Assembly: GCA_013330385.1 (NCBI GenBank)
Contig: DUIL01000100.1
Coordinates: forward strand, 1 to 10,355
Reading direction: 5' to 3'
DNA length: 10,355 nucleotides
Source: Candidatus Thalassarchaeaceae archaeon
GTDB lineage: Archaea > Thermoplasmatota > Poseidoniia > Poseidoniales > Thalassarchaeaceae
This document shows, piece after piece, positions 1-6,375 of the stretch (position 1 is its first letter; each line of letters opens with the position of its first letter). The notes beneath the pieces were generated by a model. It had not been told where the DNA came from. It did no database searches and worked only from the letters and a program-made list of their open reading frames with translations. The translations under genes and the position numbers were made by a program.

Positions 1-156
1 AACAAGACGACCGGGGTGTTCATCACGTCTGATGCTAACATCACTATGTGAATTATCAACACCGTCACTAGTCAGTCCTGAAAGGGTGAGTACACCTTCT
101 GATTCTGTGAGTTTAGCACTCATTTTTGAATTGGATTCGCCGACACACCATTCCAT
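1..156 (-). CDS. Probable biotin carrier subunit of acyl-CoA carboxylase (N-terminal part, cut by window edge)
   Basis: This is an open frame of 52 codons that starts at the ATG at 156-154 and runs off the left edge without a stop. The start is chosen because TGAGGTG lies five bases upstream, exactly as before the biotin carboxylase gene; a second in-frame ATG at 123 has no such site. The visible N-terminus begins MEWCVGESNSKMSAKL and is hydrophilic, ending in RRDEHPGRLV, which could be the opening strands of a biotinyl domain. The diagnostic MKM biotinylation motif would lie outside the window, so the call rests on context: it follows a biotin carboxylase that lacks a biotinyl domain, with a 9-base spacer. 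It is in the same reading frame as that gene, separated by two TGA codons. If correct, the protein carries the biotin that shuttles carboxyl groups from the carboxylase to the carboxyltransferase in the cytoplasm. That a gene starts here is fairly sure; the function is inferred. Confidence 0.6.
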   Translation of the reverse strand, partial: MEWCVGESNSKMSAKLTESEGVLTLSGLTSDGVDNSHSDVSIRRDEHPGRLV

Positions 157-161
157 TCAAT

Positions 162-168
162 CACCTCA
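162..168 (-). promoter_or_regulatory. Ribosome binding site overlapping the upstream stop codon
   Basis: TGAGGTG reads 168 to 162 on the minus strand and is followed by five bases and then ATG at 156. GAGGTGA matches the archaeal anti-Shine-Dalgarno complement GGAGGTGATC. The first three bases are also the stop codon of the biotin carboxylase gene, so terminating ribosomes stop on the next gene's binding site, which implies coupled translation. It decides the start of the partial downstream gene in favour of 156 rather than 123. Confidence 0.65.
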
Positions 169-1719
169 GGGGAAAGACCTCGAAAGAGTTCTGAAAGGAT
201 CTCCAGAATGTCCTGTGTGTTCATCGATTATCGCTTCCACACCGCCTGCTCCTGCGCGGTCAAGTCCGAAGCGATTTGCTGCAGCTGCAATGGCAACAAG
301 TGTAGCGTGGTCGGGTTCGGGCTCTGCAAATTCAGATATAGGAGTTGAATCAAGGTAATCAGTAGTTATTCCACCAGATAAGAAAGTGGGATTACTAGCC
401 ATTTGACGAAGGAAACCAATGTTGGTTGTTACCCCCAATGCATGTAAGTTGGACAAGGCTATGTCAAGACGCCTTGCTGCTGCTGTACGACTAGGAGCAT
501 GAACGATTAATTTGGCAAGCATTGGGTCGAAATCGACTGTGACCTCGTCTCCTTCCCGAACACCTGTATCGACCCTGATTCCCGGACCCTGAGGTGCTTG
601 CCACATTGCCAATCTACCAATGGCAGGGAGAAAACCCTTGGATGGATCCTCAGCATAGATACGAGCCTCCATAGCGTGTCCAGTGATACCGATATCTGAT
701 TGTGTCAACCCAAGGTGCATACCCGCAGCAACCTCAAATTGCTTCTGTACCAAATCAATACCAGTAATCATCTCAGTCACCGGATGTTCGACTTGCAATC
801 TCGTATTCATCTCTAAGAAAAAGAAATCTCCTTTACTGGAAAGTAGGAATTCTACAGTTCCTGCACCCTCGTAGTCTACAGCCTGTGCTGCTTGAACTGC
901 GGCTTTACCCATTGAATCCCGTATTTCCGTAGTTACGGCAGGGGAGGGTGCTTCTTCGATGACTTTCTGGTGACGGCGTTGGAGAGAACAATCTCGTTCA
1001 TTCAGATGAATACAATTTCCGTGACTGTCGGCAAGAATTTGAATCTCTACATGACGAGCACCGGTAAGCAGCCTTTCGACGTATACAGTTCCATCACCAA
1101 AGGCTGCTGTCGCCTCACGTGCTGCTGCTTCGTACTCAGTGCGAAGCATCTTTGGTTCGTGTACAGAGCGCATCCCTTTACCTCCTCCTCCTGCACTTGC
1201 TTTGAGCAACAAGGGATAGCCAATACGCGCTGCAGCCGCGGCAAGTACGCCTAGATGATCACTACCAACCGAGATTGCAATTTCTTCACCCGGAATTACC
1301 GGCACTCCATATTCAATCATACAACGGCGTGCAGAAATCTTGTCACCCATTGTCTCAATAGCTCTTGCGGGTGGTCCTATCCAAATCAAACCTGCATCAT
1401 TTACTGCATTAGCGAAATCAGCGCGCTCTGAAAGGAAACCAAATCCAGGATGGATGGCCTGTGCACCAGTATCACGCGCTGCAGCAATTATCGCATCGGC
1501 ATTGAGATACGTCTCAGCAAGCGTAGTTCCTGGAAGATGAACAGCCTCATCGGCTATCTCTACGTGTAGTGAGCCTGCATCAGGATCTGAATAAATTGCA
1601 ACACCACGTAAGCCGGATTCCTTGGCTGCCTTGAGAACTCTAACAGCTATCTCTCCACGATTGGCAACTAGAACAGAATCGAATGGGCGAGTAGCACCAA
1701 CCATCCAATCTGGAATCAT
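166..1719 (-). CDS. mccA: Biotin carboxylase subunit of acyl-CoA (probably 3-methylcrotonyl-CoA) carboxylase
   Basis: This 517-residue protein carboxylates biotin using ATP and bicarbonate, the first half-reaction of an acyl-CoA carboxylase. Domains in order: N-terminal pre-ATP-grasp domain with VLVANRGEIAVR at about 16-27 and AIHPGFGFLSE at 88-98; ATP-grasp with the glycine-rich loop KASAGGGGKGMR at 173-184; the catalytic block ERDCSLQRRHQKVIEEAP at 241-258; EMNTRLQVEHPVTE at 303-316, which carries the metal-binding Glu/Asn and catalytic Arg; then a biotin-carboxylase C-terminal domain ending near 460. All usual active-site motifs are intact. The last ~55 residues resemble the linker of fused alpha subunits, but the chain stops before any biotinyl domain, which appears to be a separate downstream gene. 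The start at 1719 has TGAGGTG five bases upstream. It follows the hydratase gene by 9 bases in one operon with the carboxyltransferase. Biotin carboxylase is near certain; the methylcrotonyl substrate comes from its neighbours, and propionyl- or geranyl-CoA carboxylase are the alternatives. Confidence 0.93.
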   Translation of the reverse strand: MIPDWMVGATRPFDSVLVANRGEIAVRVLKAAKESGLRGVAIYSDPDAGSLHVEIADEAVHLPGTTLAETYLNADAIIAAARDTGAQAIHPGFGFLSERADFANAVNDAGLIWIGPPARAIETMGDKISARRCMIEYGVPVIPGEEIAISVGSDHLGVLAAAAARIGYPLLLKASAGGGGKGMRSVHEPKMLRTEYEAAAREATAAFGDGTVYVERLLTGARHVEIQILADSHGNCIHLNERDCSLQRRHQKVIEEAPSPAVTTEIRDSMGKAAVQAAQAVDYEGAGTVEFLLSSKGDFFFLEMNTRLQVEHPVTEMITGIDLVQKQFEVAAGMHLGLTQSDIGITGHAMEARIYAEDPSKGFLPAIGRLAMWQAPQGPGIRVDTGVREGDEVTVDFDPMLAKLIVHAPSRTAAARRLDIALSNLHALGVTTNIGFLRQMASNPTFLSGGITTDYLDSTPISEFAEPEPDHATLVAIAAAANRFGLDRAGAGGVEAIIDEHTGHSGDPFRTLSRSFP

Positions 1720-1724
1720 TGAGG

Positions 1725-1731
1725 CACCTCA
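1725..1731 (-). promoter_or_regulatory. Ribosome binding site overlapping the hydratase stop codon
   Basis: TGAGGTG reads 1731 to 1725 on the minus strand, then five bases, then the ATG at 1719. The TGA is the stop codon of the enoyl-CoA hydratase gene. The arrangement is identical in sequence and spacing to the next junction at 168-162, which fixes the biotin carboxylase start and suggests translational coupling inside this operon. Confidence 0.65.
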
Positions 1732-2586
1732 CTCTGAATCCGATGACCAATCGGGTTTACGTCTTTCAAGGAAAGCCGACAAGCCCTCTTGCCCCTCTCG
1801 AGAACCTCGCATCTGAGTAGTCTTGTCAAGAGTCCACAAACGCAGTTCCTCATCCGTAGACATCCATCTGTCGAAAGTCATAGTCATTCTCTTTGATTCT
1901 GCGACCGCCATTGGCCCAGTAGTCATCACATCAGCAGTAATCTTTGATATTGCATCATCAAAATCTAATGGAGATGCGGCCAACTCATTCAACCAGCCAA
2001 TTCTAAGGCACTCATCAGCACCTACGCGTGAAGCCATCATTGAAAGACGACGAAATTGAGCACTACCTAATTTTCGATATACGTAAGGCCCTATTACTGC
2101 AGGGAGTATCCCTAATTTTCCTTCTGAAAGAGCAATTCTAGTATTCGGTTCACCAATACAATGGTCGACACAGGCTACCAATCCTGCACCACCACCTAAA
2201 GCGACACCCTGTACTACACCTATTGTGAAACAGGGGTGTGACCAAAGAGAATTGAATAGACGATCTAGACGCTGGGAATCTGCTCGATTTTCTTCCACCG
2301 ACCGTGCACCAGCATCACGCATCATATTGATGTCTGCTCCAGCACAGAAGTGCTTACCGTCACTTCGTAGTACCAATACACGAAGGTAGGAGGACCCTTC
2401 TGAATCAGTTAAGGAAAGAGTTGTTCCTACTGATCTTGATTCAGTCCATGAGAGGATTTCCACCAATTCAGATATCAATTGAATATTCAATGCATTGAAC
2501 ACATCACTACGCATCAGAGTAACATTGGCAACCGCCCCATTGATTTCCAGTGAACACAATTGGGTTGCTGGCTTCTCATCACTCAT
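1729..2586 (-). CDS. liuC: Enoyl-CoA hydratase/isomerase family protein, LiuC-like methylglutaconyl-CoA hydratase
   Basis: This is a crotonase-fold protein, 285 residues from the ATG at 2586. Motifs (numbered from that ATG): FNALN near 30-34; the oxyanion-hole block HFCAGADINMM around 80-89; the second glycine block GVALGGGAGLVAC at 127-139; and ALSEGKLGILPAVIGPYV at 152-169. The last block, with Pro-Ala-Val-Ile and Pro-Tyr-Val, is the variant I associate with bacterial LiuC (3-methylglutaconyl-CoA hydratase) rather than the usual PGAGGTQRL of fatty-acid enoyl hydratases. The Glu of SEG (155) is kept; the other crotonase catalytic Glu position, in GGGAG, is Gly, as in LiuC-type sequences. It would hydrate 3-methylglutaconyl-CoA to HMG-CoA, the step after the carboxylase encoded on both sides of it. 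About 20 extra residues (roughly 46-66) sit between the first helix and the VLVLR strand. The start is uncertain: TTG at 2601 lies five bases after GGATGTG, and GTG at 2631 would overlap the upstream gene. Confidence 0.87.
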   Translation of the reverse strand: MSDEKPATQLCSLEINGAVANVTLMRSDVFNALNIQLISELVEILSWTESRSVGTTLSLTDSEGSSYLRVLVLRSDGKHFCAGADINMMRDAGARSVEENRADSQRLDRLFNSLWSHPCFTIGVVQGVALGGGAGLVACVDHCIGEPNTRIALSEGKLGILPAVIGPYVYRKLGSAQFRRLSMMASRVGADECLRIGWLNELAASPLDFDDAISKITADVMTTGPMAVAESKRMTMTFDRWMSTDEELRLWTLDKTTQMRGSREGQEGLSAFLERRKPDWSSDSE

Positions 2587-2605
2587 TTTTACTCTATCCA
2601 AATTA

Positions 2606-4216
2606 TCACATCCTGAATACGCCATAGTCACTGTCTGGGAATGGGGCGTTAAGTGAAGCAGAAATGGCTAGTCCTAACACATCTCTAGTATCTCTAGGGT
2701 CGATTACGCCATCATCCCACAGTCGAGCGGTAGAATAGTAAGGTGAACCCTCTGTTTCATATTTGTCTAGAATTGGGCGACGGAAATCTTCCAATTCACT
2801 TCCAGACATTGGAGTAAGGCCTTCTCGTGCTCTCTGATCCTGTTTGACAGTTGTCAATACATCCGCCGCTTGTGGGCCACCCATCACAGATATCCTTGAA
2901 TTAGGCCACATGAAAAGGAAACGAGGGTCATAGGCACGCCCACACATTCCATAATTGCCAGCACCATGCGAACCGCCAATTATGACGGTAAATTTTGGTA
3001 CAGGAACACAAGATACGGCTGTGACTAATTTCGCCCCATCTTTGGCGATCCCACCCGATTCAGCATCGCGGCCAACCATGAAGCCGGTAATATTCTGCAA
3101 GAATATCAGAGGAATCCCACGCTGACCACATAGTTCAACGAAGTGAGCACCTTTGAGAGACGATTCAGAAAACAAAATCCCGTTGTTCGCTACAATACCA
3201 ACTGGATATCCATGAATTCTAGCAAAACCACATACCAAAGTTGTGCCATAGCGTGGTTTGAATTCATGAAATCTTGAACCATCAACAAGGCGAGCTATTA
3301 CCTCCTTGACATCGTAAGGGGTTCGATTGTCAGAAGGAAGAATTCCCATCAAATCTTCAGCATCGTAAGCCGGATTTTCTACTGGCTTAACATCAAGACG
3401 CTGCTTCGGTTCAATGTTCAAATTCTCGACTACATTTCTCACCATTCGCAAGGCTTCTTCTTCATTCTCTGCGAAATGATCAGCAACACCTGATTGACGA
3501 GTGTGAACATCAGCACCACCAAGATCCTCAGCACTTACTTCTTCTCCTGTTGCTGCCTTTACTAAAGGAGGACCTGCGAGGAAAATGGTTCCATTACCCT
3601 TGACAATAATTGACTCATCTGACATTGCAGGAACATAGGCTCCACCAGCGGTACAACTTCCAAGTACCGCTGCAACCTGAGGAATACCCTTTCCCGATAG
3701 TACAGCCTGATTGCGAAAAATTCGTCCAAAGTGACCAATGTCAGGGAATACTTCATCCTGCATTGGAAGGAATGCTCCACCACTATCTACCAGATAGATA
3801 CAAGGTAAATTGTTAGCATCAGATATGTCTTGAGCCCTGATGTGCTTCTTCACAGTCATAGGGTAGTATGAACCACCCTTGACGGTTGCATCATTGGCAA
3901 CAAACAGACATTCCTTACCATGAACAATACCAATCCCGGTAACTATTCCCGCTGAGTGTGCTCTTCCATCATAGAGGTCATTTGCAGCAAGAGAACTCAA
4001 CTCTAAAAATGGACTCCCTGGGTCGCAAATTTCTGCAATTCGTTCACGAGGTAGCATCTTTCCACGCTCTCTATGACGCTCGACATATTTGCCACCTCCA
4101 CCATTTTTGACGGATGCGAGATGCTCCTTGAGTTGAGCTGCTAAACCGAGATTATACTCTCTTCGACCTTGCCAATCAGCACTTCCACGGTCGACTCGAG
4201 TCGGCAATCTGTCCAT
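2606..4216 (-). CDS. mccB: Acyl-CoA carboxylase carboxyltransferase subunit, probably 3-methylcrotonyl-CoA carboxylase beta
   Basis: This 536-residue subunit moves the carboxyl group from carboxybiotin to the acyl-CoA. The N-terminal carboxyltransferase domain spans about 45-285, with NDATVKGGSYYPMTVKK at 108-124, LVDSGGAFLP near 142-151 and the oxyanion block GSCTAGGAYVPAM at 186-198. The block AGPPLVKAATGEEVSAEDLG at 214-233 and the C-terminal domain (about 297-530), with NNGILFSES, FLQNITGFMVG and GGSHGAGNYGMCGRAY, follow. Recalled human and bacterial methylcrotonyl-CoA carboxylase beta subunits match almost block for block, down to the terminal FRM, and full length is as expected (about 535-560). 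It heads the operon, followed by the LiuC-like hydratase and the biotin carboxylase, the order of bacterial liuB-liuC-liuD. ATG 4216 was preferred to TTG 4225 because GAGGGG lies nine bases upstream of it. Geranyl-CoA carboxylase beta is a close alternative; without a terpenoid pathway in view the leucine route is more likely. Confidence 0.93.
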   Translation of the reverse strand: MDRLPTRVDRGSADWQGRREYNLGLAAQLKEHLASVKNGGGGKYVERHRERGKMLPRERIAEICDPGSPFLELSSLAANDLYDGRAHSAGIVTGIGIVHGKECLFVANDATVKGGSYYPMTVKKHIRAQDISDANNLPCIYLVDSGGAFLPMQDEVFPDIGHFGRIFRNQAVLSGKGIPQVAAVLGSCTAGGAYVPAMSDESIIVKGNGTIFLAGPPLVKAATGEEVSAEDLGGADVHTRQSGVADHFAENEEEALRMVRNVVENLNIEPKQRLDVKPVENPAYDAEDLMGILPSDNRTPYDVKEVIARLVDGSRFHEFKPRYGTTLVCGFARIHGYPVGIVANNGILFSESSLKGAHFVELCGQRGIPLIFLQNITGFMVGRDAESGGIAKDGAKLVTAVSCVPVPKFTVIIGGSHGAGNYGMCGRAYDPRFLFMWPNSRISVMGGPQAADVLTTVKQDQRAREGLTPMSGSELEDFRRPILDKYETEGSPYYSTARLWDDGVIDPRDTRDVLGLAISASLNAPFPDSDYGVFRM

Positions 4217-4297
4217 GGCTCTCAACCCCTCAGATTGCCGTCATACCTTCAACTAAATGGATTCGACATCATAGATGTCGTGATTATTGAAGCTGAA
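4217..4297 (-). promoter_or_regulatory. Intergenic region likely holding the carboxylase operon promoter
   Basis: This 81-base gap separates the DUF63 gene from the carboxyltransferase gene and is the longest spacer in the window. On the minus strand it holds, in order, AATAATC near 4290, a 17-bp palindrome (4280-4264), an AT-rich CCATTTAGTT at 4260-4251 that could serve as a weak TATA box, and GAGGGG at 4231-4226 as a possible ribosome binding site. If CCATTTAGTT is the TATA box, transcription would start around 4230, leaving a very short leader. None of these elements is a strong consensus match, so the promoter is plausible rather than shown. Confidence 0.35.
4264..4280. promoter_or_regulatory. 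Perfect 7-bp inverted repeat, candidate operator of the carboxylase operon
   Basis: CGACATC-ATA-GATGTCG is a perfect 7-bp inverted repeat with a 3-bp centre, in the spacer between two genes, 48 bases upstream of the carboxyltransferase ATG. A dyad of this size next to a promoter is the usual shape of a binding site for a dimeric helix-turn-helix regulator. Lying just upstream of the possible TATA box at 4260-4251, it could bind a repressor or an activator. It could also be a short RNA hairpin after the DUF63 stop, but no T-run follows it, so a terminator is less likely. Confidence 0.4.
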
Positions 4298-5578
4298 TCA
4301 AACACCCAGCATTAGTCGACCAACATCGCGTAGACCGGGGGCCATACCGACTACCATCAAAGCTAATCCGATAAGAAGACGGAGATGTTGTTGGCGATGC
4401 TCGAAGTTTGCCAAAGAGTAGAACCAGAGGATAATTCCACCAATTATTAATTTTAGAACCGCAAAAGTTGCTGCTGTATCAAAGAGATCGATTACTGCTG
4501 CAGATACCACATGCTTCTCACTATAGGGAAAGAAATCAATTCCAATGTATGTCGCAAGTCCATCAAGCAATTGCCCTGCTACTGGTAAAAAGGCAACTGG
4601 ATATGCCATAGTGGCCTTTAATCGCAAAGATTCAATCAAATCTTTTTCTTCGGATTCAGATGCAAGATAATCGTCCTCAGTCATACCTGGTGGAAGAACT
4701 CCTGCTACGATTCCTAGCGATGCAAGTTTCATTGAAGATTCCCGACCTTGTTGTATCATAAAATAAGCAACAGCAATTGGTAAACCAATGACTACTACAA
4801 CAGGCCAGAAATTTAGTTGGTCAGATGGAGCCCACGACATATAGGACGCCAAACCGCCAAAGAGAACGAGGCTTCCACCTACTCCTGTGAAATATACAGT
4901 CCTTTGAAGATCATCGAAAAATTCTCCAATATCCTTCAACCAGATTGGAGTTAGGACTCCTAATATTCCGAAAATAGCAAAAAGTGTCAAATCAATTTCT
5001 TTGCTCTCAACAGTATTACTGCCACTAATCGAAATACCATAAATAAGGAATTGAGAAGAAATAAGCACTATTGAGATTGTGTTGACACGGTCATATTTGG
5101 AAATTGAATTATCATTATTATTGATTATACTATATCCAGCAGCACCTGAAAGCACCACCCAACCTGCAGTTTGGAAATGTACACCTGGGCTTACAAACCA
5201 AGCAGAAAGAACCTCTCCAAACATCTGTGCATCTTCAACCACTTCACCTAAGGCTGCCCAGAGGACAAATGGCAGCAAAGCCAGTAATGTCATGTCGGAG
5301 CCATCAATACCTAGATGTCGCAACCAACCAGAAAGAGCAACTGCGAACATTGCAAGAACAATTCCATAGGTCATTGTGTTGACCATATTGTAACCAGAAT
5401 CGCCAGTAGATTCACCGATTATTGGATTGAGGTAGTATTGGTAGACAAAATCAGATAGGGGATTTCCAATATCGAACTCATGGAGTGCTATACCTGCAAA
5501 GAACAGGGTCATGATTACAGTAAGGGCCTTGATGGCCATCTGCTCGTAGTCATACCACTCCTCGAGATGGTTCATCAT
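4298..5578 (-). CDS. DUF63 family polytopic membrane protein, function unknown
   Basis: This 426-residue protein is mostly hydrophobic, with roughly ten membrane segments. It matches the archaeal DUF63 family as I remember it: a periplasmic-side FVYQYYLNPI near 44-53, YNMVNTMTYG at 63-72, LLPFVLWAALGEVVEDA at 101-117, VSPGVHFQTAGW at 129-140, and in the C-terminal half GQLLDGLATYIGIDFFPY with EKHVV at 354-358. The family is archaeal and has no established biochemical role; the conserved Glu/Asp and His inside membrane regions suggest a catalytic or transport function, which is speculation. Compared with what I recall of haloarchaeal members it is long, with extra segments and a charged loop (about 278-320, including MTEDDYLASESEEKDLIES) in the middle. 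The gene sits 43 bases after the KH gene and before the carboxylase operon. The start is uncertain: ATG 5578 and ATG 5575 are adjacent, TTG 5596 is also in frame, and none has a ribosome binding site. Confidence 0.85.
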   Translation of the reverse strand: MMNHLEEWYDYEQMAIKALTVIMTLFFAGIALHEFDIGNPLSDFVYQYYLNPIIGESTGDSGYNMVNTMTYGIVLAMFAVALSGWLRHLGIDGSDMTLLALLPFVLWAALGEVVEDAQMFGEVLSAWFVSPGVHFQTAGWVVLSGAAGYSIINNNDNSISKYDRVNTISIVLISSQFLIYGISISGSNTVESKEIDLTLFAIFGILGVLTPIWLKDIGEFFDDLQRTVYFTGVGGSLVLFGGLASYMSWAPSDQLNFWPVVVVIGLPIAVAYFMIQQGRESSMKLASLGIVAGVLPPGMTEDDYLASESEEKDLIESLRLKATMAYPVAFLPVAGQLLDGLATYIGIDFFPYSEKHVVSAAVIDLFDTAATFAVLKLIIGGIILWFYSLANFEHRQQHLRLLIGLALMVVGMAPGLRDVGRLMLGV

Positions 5579-5621
5579 GGGTGTTCGAGCAAGCAACCCC
5601 GCTTAGGCGTGGCGGCTCGTC

Positions 5622-6350
5622 TCATTCCTCTTCAAAGGAAATTGACTCGTCTTCTGAGAGTTCAAGCATCTCGGCAATTTCCTCTGAATTTTCGGGATCT
5701 ACCTGCGCTCCTTTGTAACGTCTTTCACGGCGACGGCGAGCTTCAGCCAACTCGGGCACTAAGGCATCGAATGTATCCTTAGGCTCACCCATTTCATCAT
5801 ATGAATCAAGACTCCGGGACTGAATTCGCATACGCTTTCTATCCTTTTCTAGACCATGTAAAACGTTGCCATGTTCAGCACCATTGAGGATGTTCTCAAT
5901 AGCTGGAGTTGCAAGTGCAAGACCTTCTTGGTCGCCTATTACAAGAACGGTTGAACCATAAATTGCCATCTCTGTATGAGTCATTTCCTCAATCAGGCTG
6001 CGTATTCTTCCATCACGGCCAATTAACCTGCTTCGCATACGTCGTGTTTGGTTGGGTTGCCTCCCTACCCACTCACGGATGTCATACATTCGGAGGAATA
6101 CTTCGTCTTCGAGTAATTTCACGGCACGTTTCGGTGCAAGACCACGACCGATGGCACGAATCACATCGGGCATTTTCATTCGTAAAATCGGATCCACTTC
6201 TTGCTCACCCCAATCGGCAAAGACATCGCCTGTGTCAGAATCAATTTCGAGGGATGTTTCACTCGCCTTCTCTATCATCTTACGAGTCTTGCCACCCTTG
6301 CCAATCAGCACCGCGATACGGTCCTTCGGGATACGAGCGAGTAACTCCAC
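5622..6350 (-). CDS. Two-KH-domain RNA-binding protein, archaeal Dim2/Pno1 (KRR1-like) homologue
   Basis: From the GTG at 6350 this is 242 residues. It begins with ARIPKDRIAVLIGKGGKTRK, a first KH domain with GKGG loop at 17-20, followed by the family's DVIRAIGRGLAPKRAVKLL segment (62-80) and YDIREWVG. The second KH domain has RLIGRDGRIRSLIEEMTHTE from about 108, then AIYGSTVLVIGD and AIENILNGAEHGNVLHGLEK. This domain order and these motifs are those of archaeal Dim2, related to eukaryotic Pno1/Dim2, which binds the 3' end of small-subunit rRNA during maturation. A ~75-residue C-terminal extension follows, with a basic Arg-rich helix (ARRRRERR) and an acidic tail ending SFEEE; the recalled family usually stops soon after the second KH. 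It lies 25 bases after Rio1, a partner in late small-subunit maturation. The start is weakly supported: ATG 6455 would overlap Rio1 by 80 bases, and no ribosome binding site precedes GTG 6350. Confidence 0.88.
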   Translation of the reverse strand: MELLARIPKDRIAVLIGKGGKTRKMIEKASETSLEIDSDTGDVFADWGEQEVDPILRMKMPDVIRAIGRGLAPKRAVKLLEDEVFLRMYDIREWVGRQPNQTRRMRSRLIGRDGRIRSLIEEMTHTEMAIYGSTVLVIGDQEGLALATPAIENILNGAEHGNVLHGLEKDRKRMRIQSRSLDSYDEMGEPKDTFDALVPELAEARRRRERRYKGAQVDPENSEEIAEMLELSEDESISFEEE

Positions 6351-6375
6351 GAAGCCGGCGGGCCGACTCTCCGTT

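Noticed and set aside
970..1254. Plus-strand open frame of 94 codons inside the biotin carboxylase gene
   Set aside because: It lies antisense to strongly conserved ATP-grasp coding sequence and its Cys/Ser-rich translation resembles no family; a shadow frame.
1721..1730. GAGG-CA-CCTC inverted repeat at the biotin carboxylase start
   Set aside because: A 4-bp arm with a 2-base loop cannot form a useful hairpin; the sequence is explained by the ribosome binding site.
2586..2631. GTG 2631 as the hydratase start
   Set aside because: It would overlap the carboxyltransferase by 26 bases, has no ribosome binding site, and the added residues do not resemble the family N-terminus.
5597..5612. CCCCGCTTAGGCGTGG as a hairpin between the KH and DUF63 genes
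   Set aside because: Three paired bases, one mismatch and two more pairs around a 4-base loop are too weak to claim.
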